A DNA stretch of 64,000 nt from CAZQGO01 sp964593065 (GCA_964593065.1 CAZQGO010000007.1:1-64000), one strand, 5' to 3'. Positions 17,274-27,462 are shown, counted from the first letter of the stretch. Made by a program: numbers and translations. The notes: generated by a model from the sequence alone, not told the origin.

Positions 17274-17897
17274 TCACGGCCCGGACTCCTCCTCGGACTC
17301 CTCCGCCGGAGACGGCACTCCCGAAGCATTCCCGCCGGCTGCGGGTTCGGCGCCTTCCGGGGCTTGGCCCTGCCCGCGGGCCGTTCGCGGCAAGACGATT
17401 TTACCGCTCCCCGCACGGTCCTGGTTCATTCCCAGGGCCTGCGGAGGATTGCAGCGCGGGCAACGTTGGTAGCCGGCTTTCGCCGCTTCGGACAGGTCCC
17501 ACAGCCGGACCCGGTCCTGTTCGGGAACGGCCTGCCCCAGCGGACACCACACGTAATGGTAGATTTTATTTTTCCGGTCGCCGAGAAAATAGCTGTTGCG
17601 CGTGACCGGCCGGGAGAGTTGGCGCTGCAGGCCAGGCTGGCTGTGCTTCCCCACGCTCGGGGGATTGCAAACCGGGCAGGGATAATAGCCGCGCGCGGCC
17701 GCCTGCGCCTCCGAACCGAAGACCACCAGGTTGCGGGGAAGTATCCCGGATTTTTCCGGACACGTCTCGGTATGATAACGTTTGTTCTCCGCGTCCCCGT
17801 AAACATCGGCCCCCGCGCCCCGGGGCAGAAGGGCCGCGCCCGCCAAACCCGCGAGAACGCCCAGTATGATCACGGTCCTGCGGTGTGAAATTGCCAT
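17274..17897 (-). CDS. Secreted protein with two Ada-type Cys-rich metal-binding repeats
   Basis: 207 aa. The Sec signal peptide (about residues 1-30) is followed by two tandem repeats: 'YGDAENKRYHTETCPEKSG' with '...ARGYYPCPVCNPP', and 'FLGDRKNKIYHYVWCPLGQ' with '...AGYQRCPRCNPP'. Each has the His-Cys plus CxxC spacing of the Ada metal-binding fold found as short extracytoplasmic domains. Each probably binds one zinc (inference from spacing). The C-terminal about 50 residues are low-complexity, Glu/Ser/Pro-rich. There is no enzyme domain and the function is unknown. Confidence 0.6.
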   Translation of the reverse strand: MAISHRRTVIILGVLAGLAGAALLPRGAGADVYGDAENKRYHTETCPEKSGILPRNLVVFGSEAQAAARGYYPCPVCNPPSVGKHSQPGLQRQLSRPVTRNSYFLGDRKNKIYHYVWCPLGQAVPEQDRVRLWDLSEAAKAGYQRCPRCNPPQALGMNQDRAGSGKIVLPRTARGQGQAPEGAEPAAGGNASGVPSPAEESEEESGP

Positions 17898-17994
17898 GGC
17901 CTCGGTCTTCCCATCCGCGATTCCTGATCCTTTGCGGCGTCAGGGACCGTCGGACCCGGCGTTCCCTGACCAGCCTGCGGGCGCGACCCGGGGA

Positions 17995-18342
17995 TCAGTA
18001 ACTCATCGCGTGACTGATGTATTCATGCAGGCGTTCCCGGTCCTCGATGCTCAGGCGTCTGAACATCAACCCGTGGGCGAAGACATTTTGCCCGCCTTCC
18101 TTGACCGGGCGCGTCCACAGGATTTCTGCGTAGATGCGCACGCTTTGAGGAATTTTGGGCAATTTCAGGTCGAATTCCATGGTGGTGGCCACCGGTACGG
18201 AAAAGGGGCAAATCAGGGAGGCGCCTTCCTCGCTGATGTTGTTCAGGTAGGCGGACAGGGCTTCCTGGGAATTGCGGGGATAGAACTTGATCGGAAGGTC
18301 GACTTGCACGCGCGCATAGCGGCGAAAATGGAGTATGGACAT
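17995..18342 (-). CDS. Single-domain PilZ protein
   Basis: 115-aa stand-alone PilZ domain with the first motif in 'RRYARVQVDLPIKF' and the second as 'NNISEEGASLICP' (NxSxxG), both complete enough for c-di-GMP binding. It ends with the usual amphipathic helix ('EDRERLHEYI'). ATG 18342 has GGAGG 7 nt upstream. It is the second of three lone PilZ proteins in the window. Confidence 0.78.
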   Translation of the reverse strand: MSILHFRRYARVQVDLPIKFYPRNSQEALSAYLNNISEEGASLICPFSVPVATTMEFDLKLPKIPQSVRIYAEILWTRPVKEGGQNVFAHGLMFRRLSIEDRERLHEYISHAMSY

Positions 18343-18409
18343 GCCTGCCTCCGTGCTCCCCCGGAATCACTGTTTTATTTTAGCATGCCGGAATGGCAAA
18401 GATAAAGAC

Positions 18410-19210
18410 TTAATCCCCCGGGCGGGGTTGGGCTGCGGGGGAAGGCGTCGCTTGCGAGCCTGGCCGCGCAGCGGCGGTCCCGGCGGCGACGGGAGGGCGG
18501 AGTTCTTCCCGCGCGGCGGCGGTGCGCGCGGGCAGGAGCTGTGCCAGGGCCCCGGCAAAGGCTTCGGCGGCGGCGGTCGTGTCCGCGGTTACCAGCTTGC
18601 CGTCCACGACGACGCGCCGGGACTGCAATTTCACGCGTTTCAGGGCGAAAAGCTTCAGGGTTTCGGGCGTGGCCAGGACCGTGGCCTCCCGCCCGGTCAA
18701 GATGCCGGCGTGGGCCAAGGCGGCGGGCGCCACGGCGATGGCCCCGATGGGCCGGTGCCGGGCGTGCAGCGTCTGGATCACTTTGGTCAGGCCGGGGTTG
18801 AACCACAAATACATCTTGGCCCCCGAACCGCCGATGATCGCCAGCAGGTCGAAGGCTTCCGCCTGGACCTGCTCCAGCGTGTGCCGGACAGGGACTTCGC
18901 CCCCGTTCATGCCCTTGGCCCGGCCGGATTGCGTGGACACGATCCAAATCCGGGCGTGCCTGCGCCGGAGGGCCTGGAGCACGGCCCGCAATTCGCTCTC
19001 CTCGAAAGCCACCGGTGAAATCACCACCAGGGCGCGCGGCCGCAGGTCCGGGGTCGGCGTGGGCAGAGGCGTAGGCGGAGCGGGAGCGGCTTGGGCCAAG
19101 ACGGTCGTGCTCCCGGGAGCCGCGGCGGACACGGGAGCGGCCGCGGCCGCGCGTACCGGCGGGCCCGGCCACAGGCACAGCAGCGCCGTCACCCAGGCTA
19201 TTCCTCGCAT
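18410..19210 (-). CDS. Secreted DJ-1/PfpI-fold protein lacking the nucleophilic Cys
   Basis: 266 aa with an N-terminal signal peptide ('MRGIAWVTALLCLWPGPPVRA') and a Pro/Ala linker, then a DJ-1/PfpI domain (about residues 60-220: 'RALVVISPVAFEESEL', 'DLLAIIGGSGAKMYLW'). At the nucleophile elbow the family's AICxxP is 'AIAVAPAALAHAGIL', so the catalytic Cys is Ala. The protein is probably non-enzymatic, or acts by another chemistry. A Pro/Ala-rich tail follows. The start at 19210 is chosen to begin the signal peptide; 19234 is possible. Confidence 0.65.
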   Translation of the reverse strand: MRGIAWVTALLCLWPGPPVRAAAAAPVSAAAPGSTTVLAQAAPAPPTPLPTPTPDLRPRALVVISPVAFEESELRAVLQALRRRHARIWIVSTQSGRAKGMNGGEVPVRHTLEQVQAEAFDLLAIIGGSGAKMYLWFNPGLTKVIQTLHARHRPIGAIAVAPAALAHAGILTGREATVLATPETLKLFALKRVKLQSRRVVVDGKLVTADTTAAAEAFAGALAQLLPARTAAAREELRPPVAAGTAAARPGSQATPSPAAQPRPGD

Positions 19211-19271
19211 GGCAGCCTCTCTTGGACCAGACATCCCGGCGCGGCGGAAGGAGGGGAGACCGGAAATCCCG

Positions 19272-20261
19272 CTAAAGACGGAGCAGGCAAGAGCCCCAGG
19301 TGAAGCCTCCGCCGAAGGCCACGAGCAGGCACAGCTGGCCGGCCCGGATGCGGCCCTCCCGGCGCGCTTCGTCGAGCGCCACCGCCGTGGTGGCGGCCGA
19401 GGTGTTGCCGTACCGGGCCAAGTTCAGGTAAACGCGCTCCATCGGCAGGTGCGACAGGCGCGCGGCGGCCTCGATGATGCGCATGTTGGCCTGGTGCGGA
19501 ATCAGGAGGTCGACCTGCTCGATGCTCAAGCCGGCCTTGGCCAGCACCTGGGCGTTGGCCCGGGCCATGGCGCGCCCGGCGAATTTGAAAACCTCGTTGC
19601 CTCTCATCTTGATGAAGTGCAGACGCTGGTCCACGCTTTCGTGCGTCGGAGGGAAACGGGAGCCCCCGCCGGGCATTTCCAGCAAATCGCCCTTCGAGCC
19701 GTCGGCCGCAAGATAGGTGGCGATGATCCCGGCCGGCGGATCCACGGCCTTGAGCACCGCCGCCCCGGCCGCGTCCCCGAACAGCACGGCCGTGTTGCGG
19801 TCCTGCCAGTCGGTGATGCGGGTCAGGACCTCTGAGGCCACCACCAGCACCGTGCGGTACATGCCGGTGACGATGAAATTGCGCGCCAAGGAGAGTGCGT
19901 AGATAAAACCCGTGCAGGCGGCCTCAATGTCGAAGCAGGCCGCATGCGCGGCCCCCAGTTCCCGCTGGATGAAGCAGGCGGTGGCCGGCCAGGGTACGTC
20001 GGGAGTGATGGTGGCGGTGATGATCAGATCCAACTCTTCCGCGCTGGTATTCGCCTCCGCCAGCGCCGCGCGGGCCGCCTGCGCGCCCATGCTGGAGGTG
20101 GTTTCCTCCGGCGCGGCGACGCGCCGTTCCTTGATCCCTACGCGCGATGTGATCCACTCGTCGTTGGTATCCATCATTTTTTCCAAATCGGCATTGGTCA
20201 GGACCTTGCTCGGCATGTATTTCCCCGTGCCGACGATGCCGGCGTGAATTCGCGCTTCCAA
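19272..20261 (-). CDS. fabH: 3-oxoacyl-[ACP] synthase III (KAS III)
   Basis: Initiates fatty-acid synthesis by condensing acyl-CoA with malonyl-ACP, 329 aa, normal length. The catalytic triad is intact: C116 in 'DIEAACTGFIYAL', His in 'IPHQANMRI' and Asn in 'RYGNTSAATT'. The start is TTG at 20261, with AAAGGAG 9 nt upstream. The frame continues upstream as Arg-rich residues unlike FabH. It lies downstream of the DUF4416 gene, probably in one transcript. Other fab genes are not in the window. Confidence 0.93.
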   Translation of the reverse strand: MEARIHAGIVGTGKYMPSKVLTNADLEKMMDTNDEWITSRVGIKERRVAAPEETTSSMGAQAARAALAEANTSAEELDLIITATITPDVPWPATACFIQRELGAAHAACFDIEAACTGFIYALSLARNFIVTGMYRTVLVVASEVLTRITDWQDRNTAVLFGDAAGAAVLKAVDPPAGIIATYLAADGSKGDLLEMPGGGSRFPPTHESVDQRLHFIKMRGNEVFKFAGRAMARANAQVLAKAGLSIEQVDLLIPHQANMRIIEAAARLSHLPMERVYLNLARYGNTSAATTAVALDEARREGRIRAGQLCLLVAFGGGFTWGSCLLRL

Positions 20262-20320
20262 AATTTTCCGCTCCTTTCGCAGGTCCGCCGCGCCGGCCCG
20301 CAGCCGGCGCATCGGCCCCG

Positions 20321-20848
20321 TCAAGCCGTCTTCAGGTCCGCCAGATACTCGCGGTAGACCCGGTCGAAAAATTCGCACTGCTGCGCGTAGTCGGGGTAGG
20401 TCCACGGCCAGGGCTGGAAACGCCCGGCCCGGATCCGCAGCGTGACTTCGGCGTAAATTCCTTCCGCCAGGTACAGGCGGTGTTCATGATCCTTGGTGCT
20501 GGCCAGCACCAGTTTGCCCGGCGCCAGGTAACCCGGGTCCACGTTGACGCGGCGTCCGCCGCGCTCGCCGGGTTCCCACCGCGCCTCCAGTTCGTTGGCC
20601 GCGTGCTTCCAGCGGGCCAATTCCCCCGCGTCGCGCAGAGAAGAAAACACCAGGAACTGCCGGAACAGGTCCGGTCCCATCTCGCGCTGATAATAGGCGG
20701 TATGGAGAAAGGGCGCGGGTTCCGTGGCCGCCAGCTTAGGCCCGAACCAACGGCACAGCTCCTGTTCCACCCTGGCCAATCCTTCGGGTTGCGAGGCTAA
20801 GACTCCGGCTAAAGGTCGGACTCGGGGAGGCGTTTGGATTTTTCCCAT
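20321..20848 (-). CDS. DUF4416 family protein
   Basis: 175 aa. It matches the DUF4416 pattern as I recall it: 'AYYQREMGPDLFRQFLVF', 'RRVNVDPGYLAPGKLVLASTKDHEHR' (positions about 100-125), 'LAEGIYAEVTL' and 'WPWTYPDYAQ'. The family has no established function and is found mainly in Omnitrophota, Nitrospirota and Desulfobacterota. The conserved DPG, K-D-H and tyrosine clusters suggest an enzyme. ATG 20848 is preferred because the upstream ATG at 20920 lies inside the proposed -10 element. Confidence 0.75.
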   Translation of the reverse strand: MGKIQTPPRVRPLAGVLASQPEGLARVEQELCRWFGPKLAATEPAPFLHTAYYQREMGPDLFRQFLVFSSLRDAGELARWKHAANELEARWEPGERGGRRVNVDPGYLAPGKLVLASTKDHEHRLYLAEGIYAEVTLRIRAGRFQPWPWTYPDYAQQCEFFDRVYREYLADLKTA

Positions 20849-20918
20849 CTGCAGGACCCGCGCGCTGGAGGACTTCCGGCACCTTGCCGTTTCGCGACGC
20901 GGTCCGGAAAATGGAGTC

Positions 20919-20946
20919 ATTATAACAGAGGGCCCCTGGAGGTCAA
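20919..20946 (-). promoter_or_regulatory. Sigma-70-type promoter of the DUF4416-fabH genes
   Basis: Minus strand: TTGACC (20941-20946), 16-bp spacer, perfect TATAAT (20919-20924). Transcription would start near 20912, downstream of the upstream ATG and so fixing the DUF4416 start at 20848. The remaining 20947-21062 holds nothing recognisable. Confidence 0.65.
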
Positions 20947-21062
20947 CGGAAAAGTCCCGCCGGTCCTACGCCCGGGCACGCGGAGACTTCCCTTGCGCTC
21001 CCGTCCGGCGCAAGCGGAGCGCCCGGAAGGATTGCGGTTCCGGGAGACTTGCCGGGGAGCCC

Positions 21063-21470
21063 CTACTCCAGGACCAAGCGGATGGTCAGCTGGCGGGGAC
21101 TGACATCCTTGATTTCAATGCCCGCGGGCACCACCACGTCGCGGCTGGAGATCAAATACAGATTGCGTCCCGTGCCCAGGCCGGAGAGGTCCAGGGACAC
21201 CCAGACTTCCTTTTGCTTGAGCATCAGGATCTGGTCGCGCCGCCCGGCCAGCGTGACCTCGGCGGAGGTGACTTTCTGGCCCACAATCTGGGTCCCGGGC
21301 GGGATATTCTGAAAGCGAATGGGGACCGTAAAAACCACCTGCATGGACTGCAGGCCCGCCACATAGGCCCAAATGATCAAGGCCGCCACCAGGGAGGCCA
21401 ACTTGTACTGCCAGTTGGGCAGAATCTGCTCCTGAAAAAACCGGCGCAGGTTGCGAAACCAGTCGCGCAT
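21063..21470 (-). CDS. YbbR-domain protein (CdaR-like, single repeat)
   Basis: 135 aa: one N-terminal TM ('YKLASLVAALIIWAYVAG') followed by a single extracytoplasmic YbbR repeat ('VPIRFQNIPPGTQIVGQKVTSAEVTLAG'). Firmicute CdaR carries several YbbR domains and modulates the diadenylate cyclase CdaA. The gene starts 3 bp after the cdaA stop, so a partner role for the cyclase is likely, with only one repeat. Confidence 0.75.
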   Translation of the reverse strand: MRDWFRNLRRFFQEQILPNWQYKLASLVAALIIWAYVAGLQSMQVVFTVPIRFQNIPPGTQIVGQKVTSAEVTLAGRRDQILMLKQKEVWVSLDLSGLGTGRNLYLISSRDVVVPAGIEIKDVSPRQLTIRLVLE

Positions 21471-21473
21471 GCC

Positions 21474-22250
21474 TTAACTCCTTCTCGGCCCGTAGAGGGT
21501 CAGCATTTCCTCCAGGGTCTGGCTGTCGATGGCGGGAGTGATCTTTCCGGAGACGGCGAGGGAAATGGTCCGCTTTTCCTCGGAAACCACGATTGCCACG
21601 GCGTCCGTTTCTTCGGTGATGCCGATGCCGGCGCGGTGGCGCGTGCCGTAATTCTTGGAAACGTTGGGGTCCTGGGTCAGGGGCAGGATGCAGCCCGCGG
21701 CCGCCACCCGGCCGTCCCGGATGACCACGGCCCCGTCGTGCAGCGGTGTTTTGGTCACGAACAGGGTGACCAGCAGCTCCGCGCTCAAGTCCGCATCCAG
21801 CGGCGTACCGGTATCGATGTAGGTTTTCAGGTTCACGTCCCGCTCCAGCACGATCAGGGCGCCCATTTTGCGCCGGGAGAGGACGCGGGCCGCCTCGGTG
21901 ATTTCCTTGTAGAGTCGGGCCTCTTCCTTGAAAAAGCCCATGAACATCCGGCGGCGCCCGATCTGGACCAGGATGCGGCGCAATTCCGGCTGGAAGATGA
22001 TGGTAAAGGCGATGAGCCACACGGCCCACAGGCTGGTCAGCAGCCAGTTGACCGTGTAAAAATGGAATTGCGCGCCGATCAGGGCGAAGAGCAGCAGGAA
22101 CATGAAGCCCTTCAGCATCTGCATGGCGCGCGTGTCCCGGATCATCAGCAGCAGACGGTAGACCAAGTAGGAGACGAGCAGGATATCCACCGCGTCCTGC
22201 CAGCGAAAGCCGTAGAAGATTTGCAGAAAATTCATGAAGTTGGTTTTCAT
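21474..22250 (-). CDS. cdaA: Diadenylate cyclase CdaA (c-di-AMP synthase)
   Basis: Makes c-di-AMP from two ATP, 258 aa. Three N-terminal TM helices (about residues 15-85) precede the DisA_N/DAC domain with both catalytic motifs intact: DGA ('LHDGAVVIRDGRV') and RHR ('GTRHRAGIGITEETDAVAIVVSEE', residues about 180-203). It overlaps the folP stop by 4 nt (ATGA) and is followed by the YbbR gene, the classical cdaA-cdaR arrangement. No c-di-AMP phosphodiesterase is visible. Confidence 0.93.
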   Translation of the reverse strand: MKTNFMNFLQIFYGFRWQDAVDILLVSYLVYRLLLMIRDTRAMQMLKGFMFLLLFALIGAQFHFYTVNWLLTSLWAVWLIAFTIIFQPELRRILVQIGRRRMFMGFFKEEARLYKEITEAARVLSRRKMGALIVLERDVNLKTYIDTGTPLDADLSAELLVTLFVTKTPLHDGAVVIRDGRVAAAGCILPLTQDPNVSKNYGTRHRAGIGITEETDAVAIVVSEEKRTISLAVSGKITPAIDSQTLEEMLTLYGPRRS

Positions 22251-23128
22251 GCCTTCCCGCCTTCGCCTGCCGGAAGCGCGCCCCGGGCCACGGCCGCGGC
22301 CACGCGGGCCACCATCCTCATCTGCGCGATGTCATGCACCCGCAGAATGTGAACCCCGGCCGCCACCGCCAGCGCCACCGCCGCGGCCGTGCCCCAGGCG
22401 CGTTCCCGCGGCGGCAGGGGCCCGAGAACGGCGGCCAGGAAGGACTTGCGCGAGGGCCCCAGACACACGGGATAGCCCAGGGCCAGCAGCCGGGGCAGAT
22501 GCTTCAGGAGCAGCAGGTTATGCCGGGCGGTCTTGCCGAAGCCGAGGCCGGGGTCGAGAATGATGCGTTCGCGCGCCACGCCGGCGGCTTGAGCCCGCGC
22601 GGCCGACGCCAGCAGTTCCCGGCACACGTCCTGCACCACGTCGTGATACCGCGGGGCGCGCTGCATGCTGCGCGGCGTGCCGCGCATGTGCATGAGCACC
22701 ACCGGGGCCCGCCGCCGCGCCGCCACTTCCCGCATGGCCGGGAGCCGCAGGCCGGTCACGTCGTTTAAGAGGCAGGCGCCCGCGTCCAGGGCCGCCTCCG
22801 CGACTTCCGGCTTGGAGGTGTCCACGGAGATGGGCAGGCGCAGACGGCGGATCCTTTTCAAGGCCGGCAGGAGGCGGCCGAGTTCTTCCCGGACGGAAAC
22901 GGGCCGGGCTCCGGGACGCGTGGATTCCGCGCCCAAATCCAGGATGTCGGCGCCCTCGCCGGCGAGCGCGGCGGCCCGGCGGTAGGCGGCTTCCGGCGAC
23001 GGCACCAGGCCGCCGTCGGAGAAAGAATCCGGCGTGAGATTGATGATTCCCATCAGGTGGGGGCGGGAGGCCAGCACCAGGCGGTGCGGGCCACAGAGGA
23101 GCAGGGGTCTGCGACGAAGCCTAGCCAT
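22247..23128 (-). CDS. folP: Dihydropteroate synthase
   Basis: Condenses p-aminobenzoate with dihydropterin pyrophosphate in folate synthesis, 293 aa. TIM-barrel signatures are 'MGIINLTPDSFSDGG', 'GADILDLGAESTRPGA', 'PISVDTSKPEVAEAAL', 'LLNDVTGL', 'ILDPGLGFGKT' and C-terminal 'RVHDI'. ATG 23128 has GTGGAG 8 nt upstream; the TTG at 23143 is less likely. It sits between ftsH and cdaA, an arrangement common in several phyla. Confidence 0.95.
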   Translation of the reverse strand: MARLRRRPLLLCGPHRLVLASRPHLMGIINLTPDSFSDGGLVPSPEAAYRRAAALAGEGADILDLGAESTRPGARPVSVREELGRLLPALKRIRRLRLPISVDTSKPEVAEAALDAGACLLNDVTGLRLPAMREVAARRRAPVVLMHMRGTPRSMQRAPRYHDVVQDVCRELLASAARAQAAGVARERIILDPGLGFGKTARHNLLLLKHLPRLLALGYPVCLGPSRKSFLAAVLGPLPPRERAWGTAAAVALAVAAGVHILRVHDIAQMRMVARVAAAVARGALPAGEGGKA

Positions 23129-23171
23129 AAGCCGTCTCCACAAGAGAGCCGGCCGCGTCGGACCCGGAGGC

Positions 23172-25019
<1,848 letters not shown>

Positions 25020-25127
25020 GAAACCAAAGCCTCCGACACTCCTTGCCTTGATTTCCTAGGAAATCGGGCAATGCCGTGCAACGCATTACGGTAAATTATT
25101 TGTGCAAATTCCGATGGAAGCGTGCCT

Positions 25128-25156
25128 ATCCTAGCACGAGAGCAAAAAGGTGACAA
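25128..25156 (-). promoter_or_regulatory. Sigma-70-type promoter of ftsH
   Basis: Minus strand: TTGTCA (25151-25156), 17-bp spacer, TAGGAT (25128-25133) in an AT-rich 200-bp gap between tilS and ftsH. Predicted leader about 100 nt. Confidence 0.6.
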
Positions 25157-25221
25157 CTTTTTTATTATTTTATCACCATTTCAATTATTTGTTTCATTAA
25201 AAAACGTTTTTCAAATCAATT

Positions 25222-26649
25222 TTATGTCTTGGAATCTGATCGCGACTTTTTGAAAATTATCTCTATTTTTAAAGCTTTTTTCGTTCCAGGACCGATTTTT
25301 ACCTCTTCCGACGTCGGGCCGCGGTAGACCCAGATGATGTTTTCCCCGGAAAGCAACAACGGCCACCGAACCCTTTGTGCCGCGGGAATTCTCATTTCAT
25401 TCATGATTTTTTTCAAACTCTTGCGGCCCTGCAATCCCAAAGGCCGCATGCTGTCGCCCGGCTGGCGGAAACGAATCCGCAATCCGGACATTTGAATTTT
25501 CCGGGCATCCACCACAATGGAAGTGCTTCGCCTTCTGCGCCGGCCCGGATTTTTCGGCACTGGAACTGTTTCAATTTTGACACCGAAGATCGAACCGGGG
25601 TTTACCTCTTGCTGCCGGAAAGCCGCGCGTTGAACCGGACCGTGGCCGGGTGGAATAAACCGCAACCACGCCCCGGAGCGGACGGCGGTCCAGCGTCCCG
25701 GCAAATTCCAGCGCGCTTGCCGGCGGTTCTCCAGGGCCGCGGAAAAAAGCCTCAACCAGTCATAGGATTTGGCGGGCAGGCCCAGGTGATCCCAGAGCAG
25801 GGAAAAAACCCTGCCCTGCAGGCTCTCGGGCAAGTGCCTTAAGGGCTCGGTGGACAGGCTGAAGCCGCCTTGGGGGCCGGGCCGTCCGGTGCGTGCCAGA
25901 GCCCGCCGGGCCATTTCCGCCAGCAAGTCGTCGTCTTTGGCGAGCAAGTCCGCGCTCTGGCTCAAGGCGGCCGTCGCCCGCGGGTTGAAGTTTTTCTGCA
26001 AGGAAGGAATGAGCTGGTGCCGGATACGGTTGCGGGCAAAACCGAGATCGCGGTTGGTTCGATCGCGGCGCCAGGAACCGCCCGCGGCGCGCAGATAATT
26101 CTCCAGGGCCGCGCGCGGCACGCCCAGCAACGGCCGCAGCAATTTCAGGCCGGGCGGAGCCCCGGGGTGCGGAAACGGGCGCACCGCCCGCATGGCCGAC
26201 AAGCCCCTGCCGCCCGCGCCGCGCAGAAGATGCAGGAGCAGGGTCTCGGCCTGGTCATCCTGATGGTGGGCGAGCGCCACGGCGCGGGCGCGGAAAGCGG
26301 CGGCCGCGTCCAGCAGGCAGGCGTGCCTGAGCCGGCGGCCCGCCTCCTCCAGGGGCAAATGCCAGCGCCGGGCCCAAGCCGCGGCCTGGCCCCTGTAGAC
26401 CGCGCACGGCACCCCCAGCCGGGCGCACACCCGGAGCACGAACCGCTGGTCCGCATCCGCCGCCGGGCCGCGTAAACCGTGATGCACGTGCACGGCCAGC
26501 ATCCGCCGCCCGGCTCCCGGCGCATAGGCGGCCAGAAGGCGCAGGAGCGCGACCGAATCCGCGCCGCCGGACACGCCCACCACCACGCGGTCCGCAGGTC
26601 CCAGCCACGCCTGCCACACCTGTTTCACCGCTTGCTGCGGATCCTGCAT
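25222..26649 (-). CDS. tilS: tRNA(Ile)-lysidine synthase
   Basis: Modifies C34 of tRNA-Ile(CAU) to lysidine using ATP and lysine, 475 aa. The PP-loop motif is 'GVSGGADSVALL', followed by 'HVHHGLRG' and 'AHHQDDQAETLLLHLLRG'. The C-terminal TilS_C domain ('MRPLGLQGRKSLKKIMNEMRIP') is present. ATG 26649 is chosen because the upstream part of the frame contains the proposed promoter. The 3' end of the gene is AT-rich relative to the rest. A CAT-anticodon tRNA, one possible substrate type, is encoded at 36342-36418. Confidence 0.93.
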   Translation of the reverse strand: MQDPQQAVKQVWQAWLGPADRVVVGVSGGADSVALLRLLAAYAPGAGRRMLAVHVHHGLRGPAADADQRFVLRVCARLGVPCAVYRGQAAAWARRWHLPLEEAGRRLRHACLLDAAAAFRARAVALAHHQDDQAETLLLHLLRGAGGRGLSAMRAVRPFPHPGAPPGLKLLRPLLGVPRAALENYLRAAGGSWRRDRTNRDLGFARNRIRHQLIPSLQKNFNPRATAALSQSADLLAKDDDLLAEMARRALARTGRPGPQGGFSLSTEPLRHLPESLQGRVFSLLWDHLGLPAKSYDWLRLFSAALENRRQARWNLPGRWTAVRSGAWLRFIPPGHGPVQRAAFRQQEVNPGSIFGVKIETVPVPKNPGRRRRRSTSIVVDARKIQMSGLRIRFRQPGDSMRPLGLQGRKSLKKIMNEMRIPAAQRVRWPLLLSGENIIWVYRGPTSEEVKIGPGTKKALKIEIIFKKSRSDSKT

Positions 26650-26716
26650 CGCGCCGCCGCCGTGGGTTGGTTGAAATGCCCGGGCCAAAACTCTGCGGGC
26701 TTCCCGGGATGCCCCG

Positions 26717-26745
26717 ATTATAGGAACTTTGTTTTCGAATGTCAT
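26717..26745 (-). promoter_or_regulatory. Sigma-70-type promoter of tilS
   Basis: Minus strand: ATGACA (26740-26745), 17-bp spacer, perfect TATAAT (26717-26722). It lies in the divergent gap 26650-26893 and argues that translation of tilS starts at 26649 rather than at the in-frame ATG inside the -35 box. Confidence 0.65.
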
Positions 26746-26893
26746 CACAATTCCCCTCGCGCCTGCCCGGGATCCCGCCGGAGGCGTCGCGGGGAAGCCG
26801 TGTTTTTCCGCTTGAGTCGGTGCCGTCTTTTTGTGAAAATGCAGACCAGGCGGCCGGGTTGAAGAAGAGCCGACCGGCAAAGGGGGCAAGATC

Positions 26894-27439
26894 ATGGCAA
26901 ATTGCAAGGGCACCAATGTGGTTATCCTGCGCAAAATGTTCCATGACCGGCCCAAGGAGGAGGAGAAATCCTTTTTGGCCGGCTTGTCCGCCGAGGACGC
27001 CAAGCTCTATCAAACCGCAATGCCGATTACCTGGGTCCCGATCCCAACCCTGGTCAGAATCTACGAGCAGGCCCTGCCCTTTCTTTATCCCGGTGATCCT
27101 CTCACCTGGCAACGCATCGGCCGCGACCTGGCCCGGGACAACCTCACCAGCATCTACAAGTCTTCGCTGAAACTCACGGAGGTCGCTTTTGCCTTTGCCC
27201 AGGCGGGCAAGCTCTGGAGGACGTACGTGGACCAGGGCCGTGCCCAGGCCGAAAAGGAAAAAAATTCCCCGTCCGGCTACCTGCTGGTCACGGAGGCCCC
27301 CGATCTGCCGTCGAAATTCCTGGACGTGGTGGATGGTTTCATCGCAGGCGTGCTGGAGCTGGCCGGCGCTCACAACGTGAAACTCAGCCGGCACGACGGC
27401 AATCCCAAGGCCTGGAAGTGGCATGTGAAGTGGGAATGA
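26894..27439 (+). CDS. Hypothetical protein, possibly DUF2378/TIGR02265-like
   Basis: 181 aa, no signal peptide or TM, preceded by AGGGGG and an ATG 8 nt on. The layout loosely resembles the DUF2378 (TIGR02265) family known from myxobacteria: an N-terminal 'KGTNVVILRKMF', 'MPITWVPIPTLVRIYEQAL', 'RIGRDLARDNLTSIYKSS', 'LWRTYVDQGRA', and a C-terminal segment ending 'HDGNPKAWKWHVKWE'. The resemblance is from memory and weak. Function unknown. It is divergent from tilS and convergent with the next gene. Confidence 0.45.
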   Translation: MANCKGTNVVILRKMFHDRPKEEEKSFLAGLSAEDAKLYQTAMPITWVPIPTLVRIYEQALPFLYPGDPLTWQRIGRDLARDNLTSIYKSSLKLTEVAFAFAQAGKLWRTYVDQGRAQAEKEKNSPSGYLLVTEAPDLPSKFLDVVDGFIAGVLELAGAHNVKLSRHDGNPKAWKWHVKWE

Positions 27440-27462
27440 TCCCGCAGACGCGGGCAGGTAAT

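Noticed and set aside
20724..22352. 542-aa plus-strand frame opposite cdaR/cdaA
   Set aside because: His/Gln/Gly-rich composition typical of antisense frames; the cdaA and YbbR genes explain the region.
26650..27003. N-terminal extension of tilS to a 593-aa protein
   Set aside because: The extra region contains the proposed -35/-10 elements and no homology to TilS.
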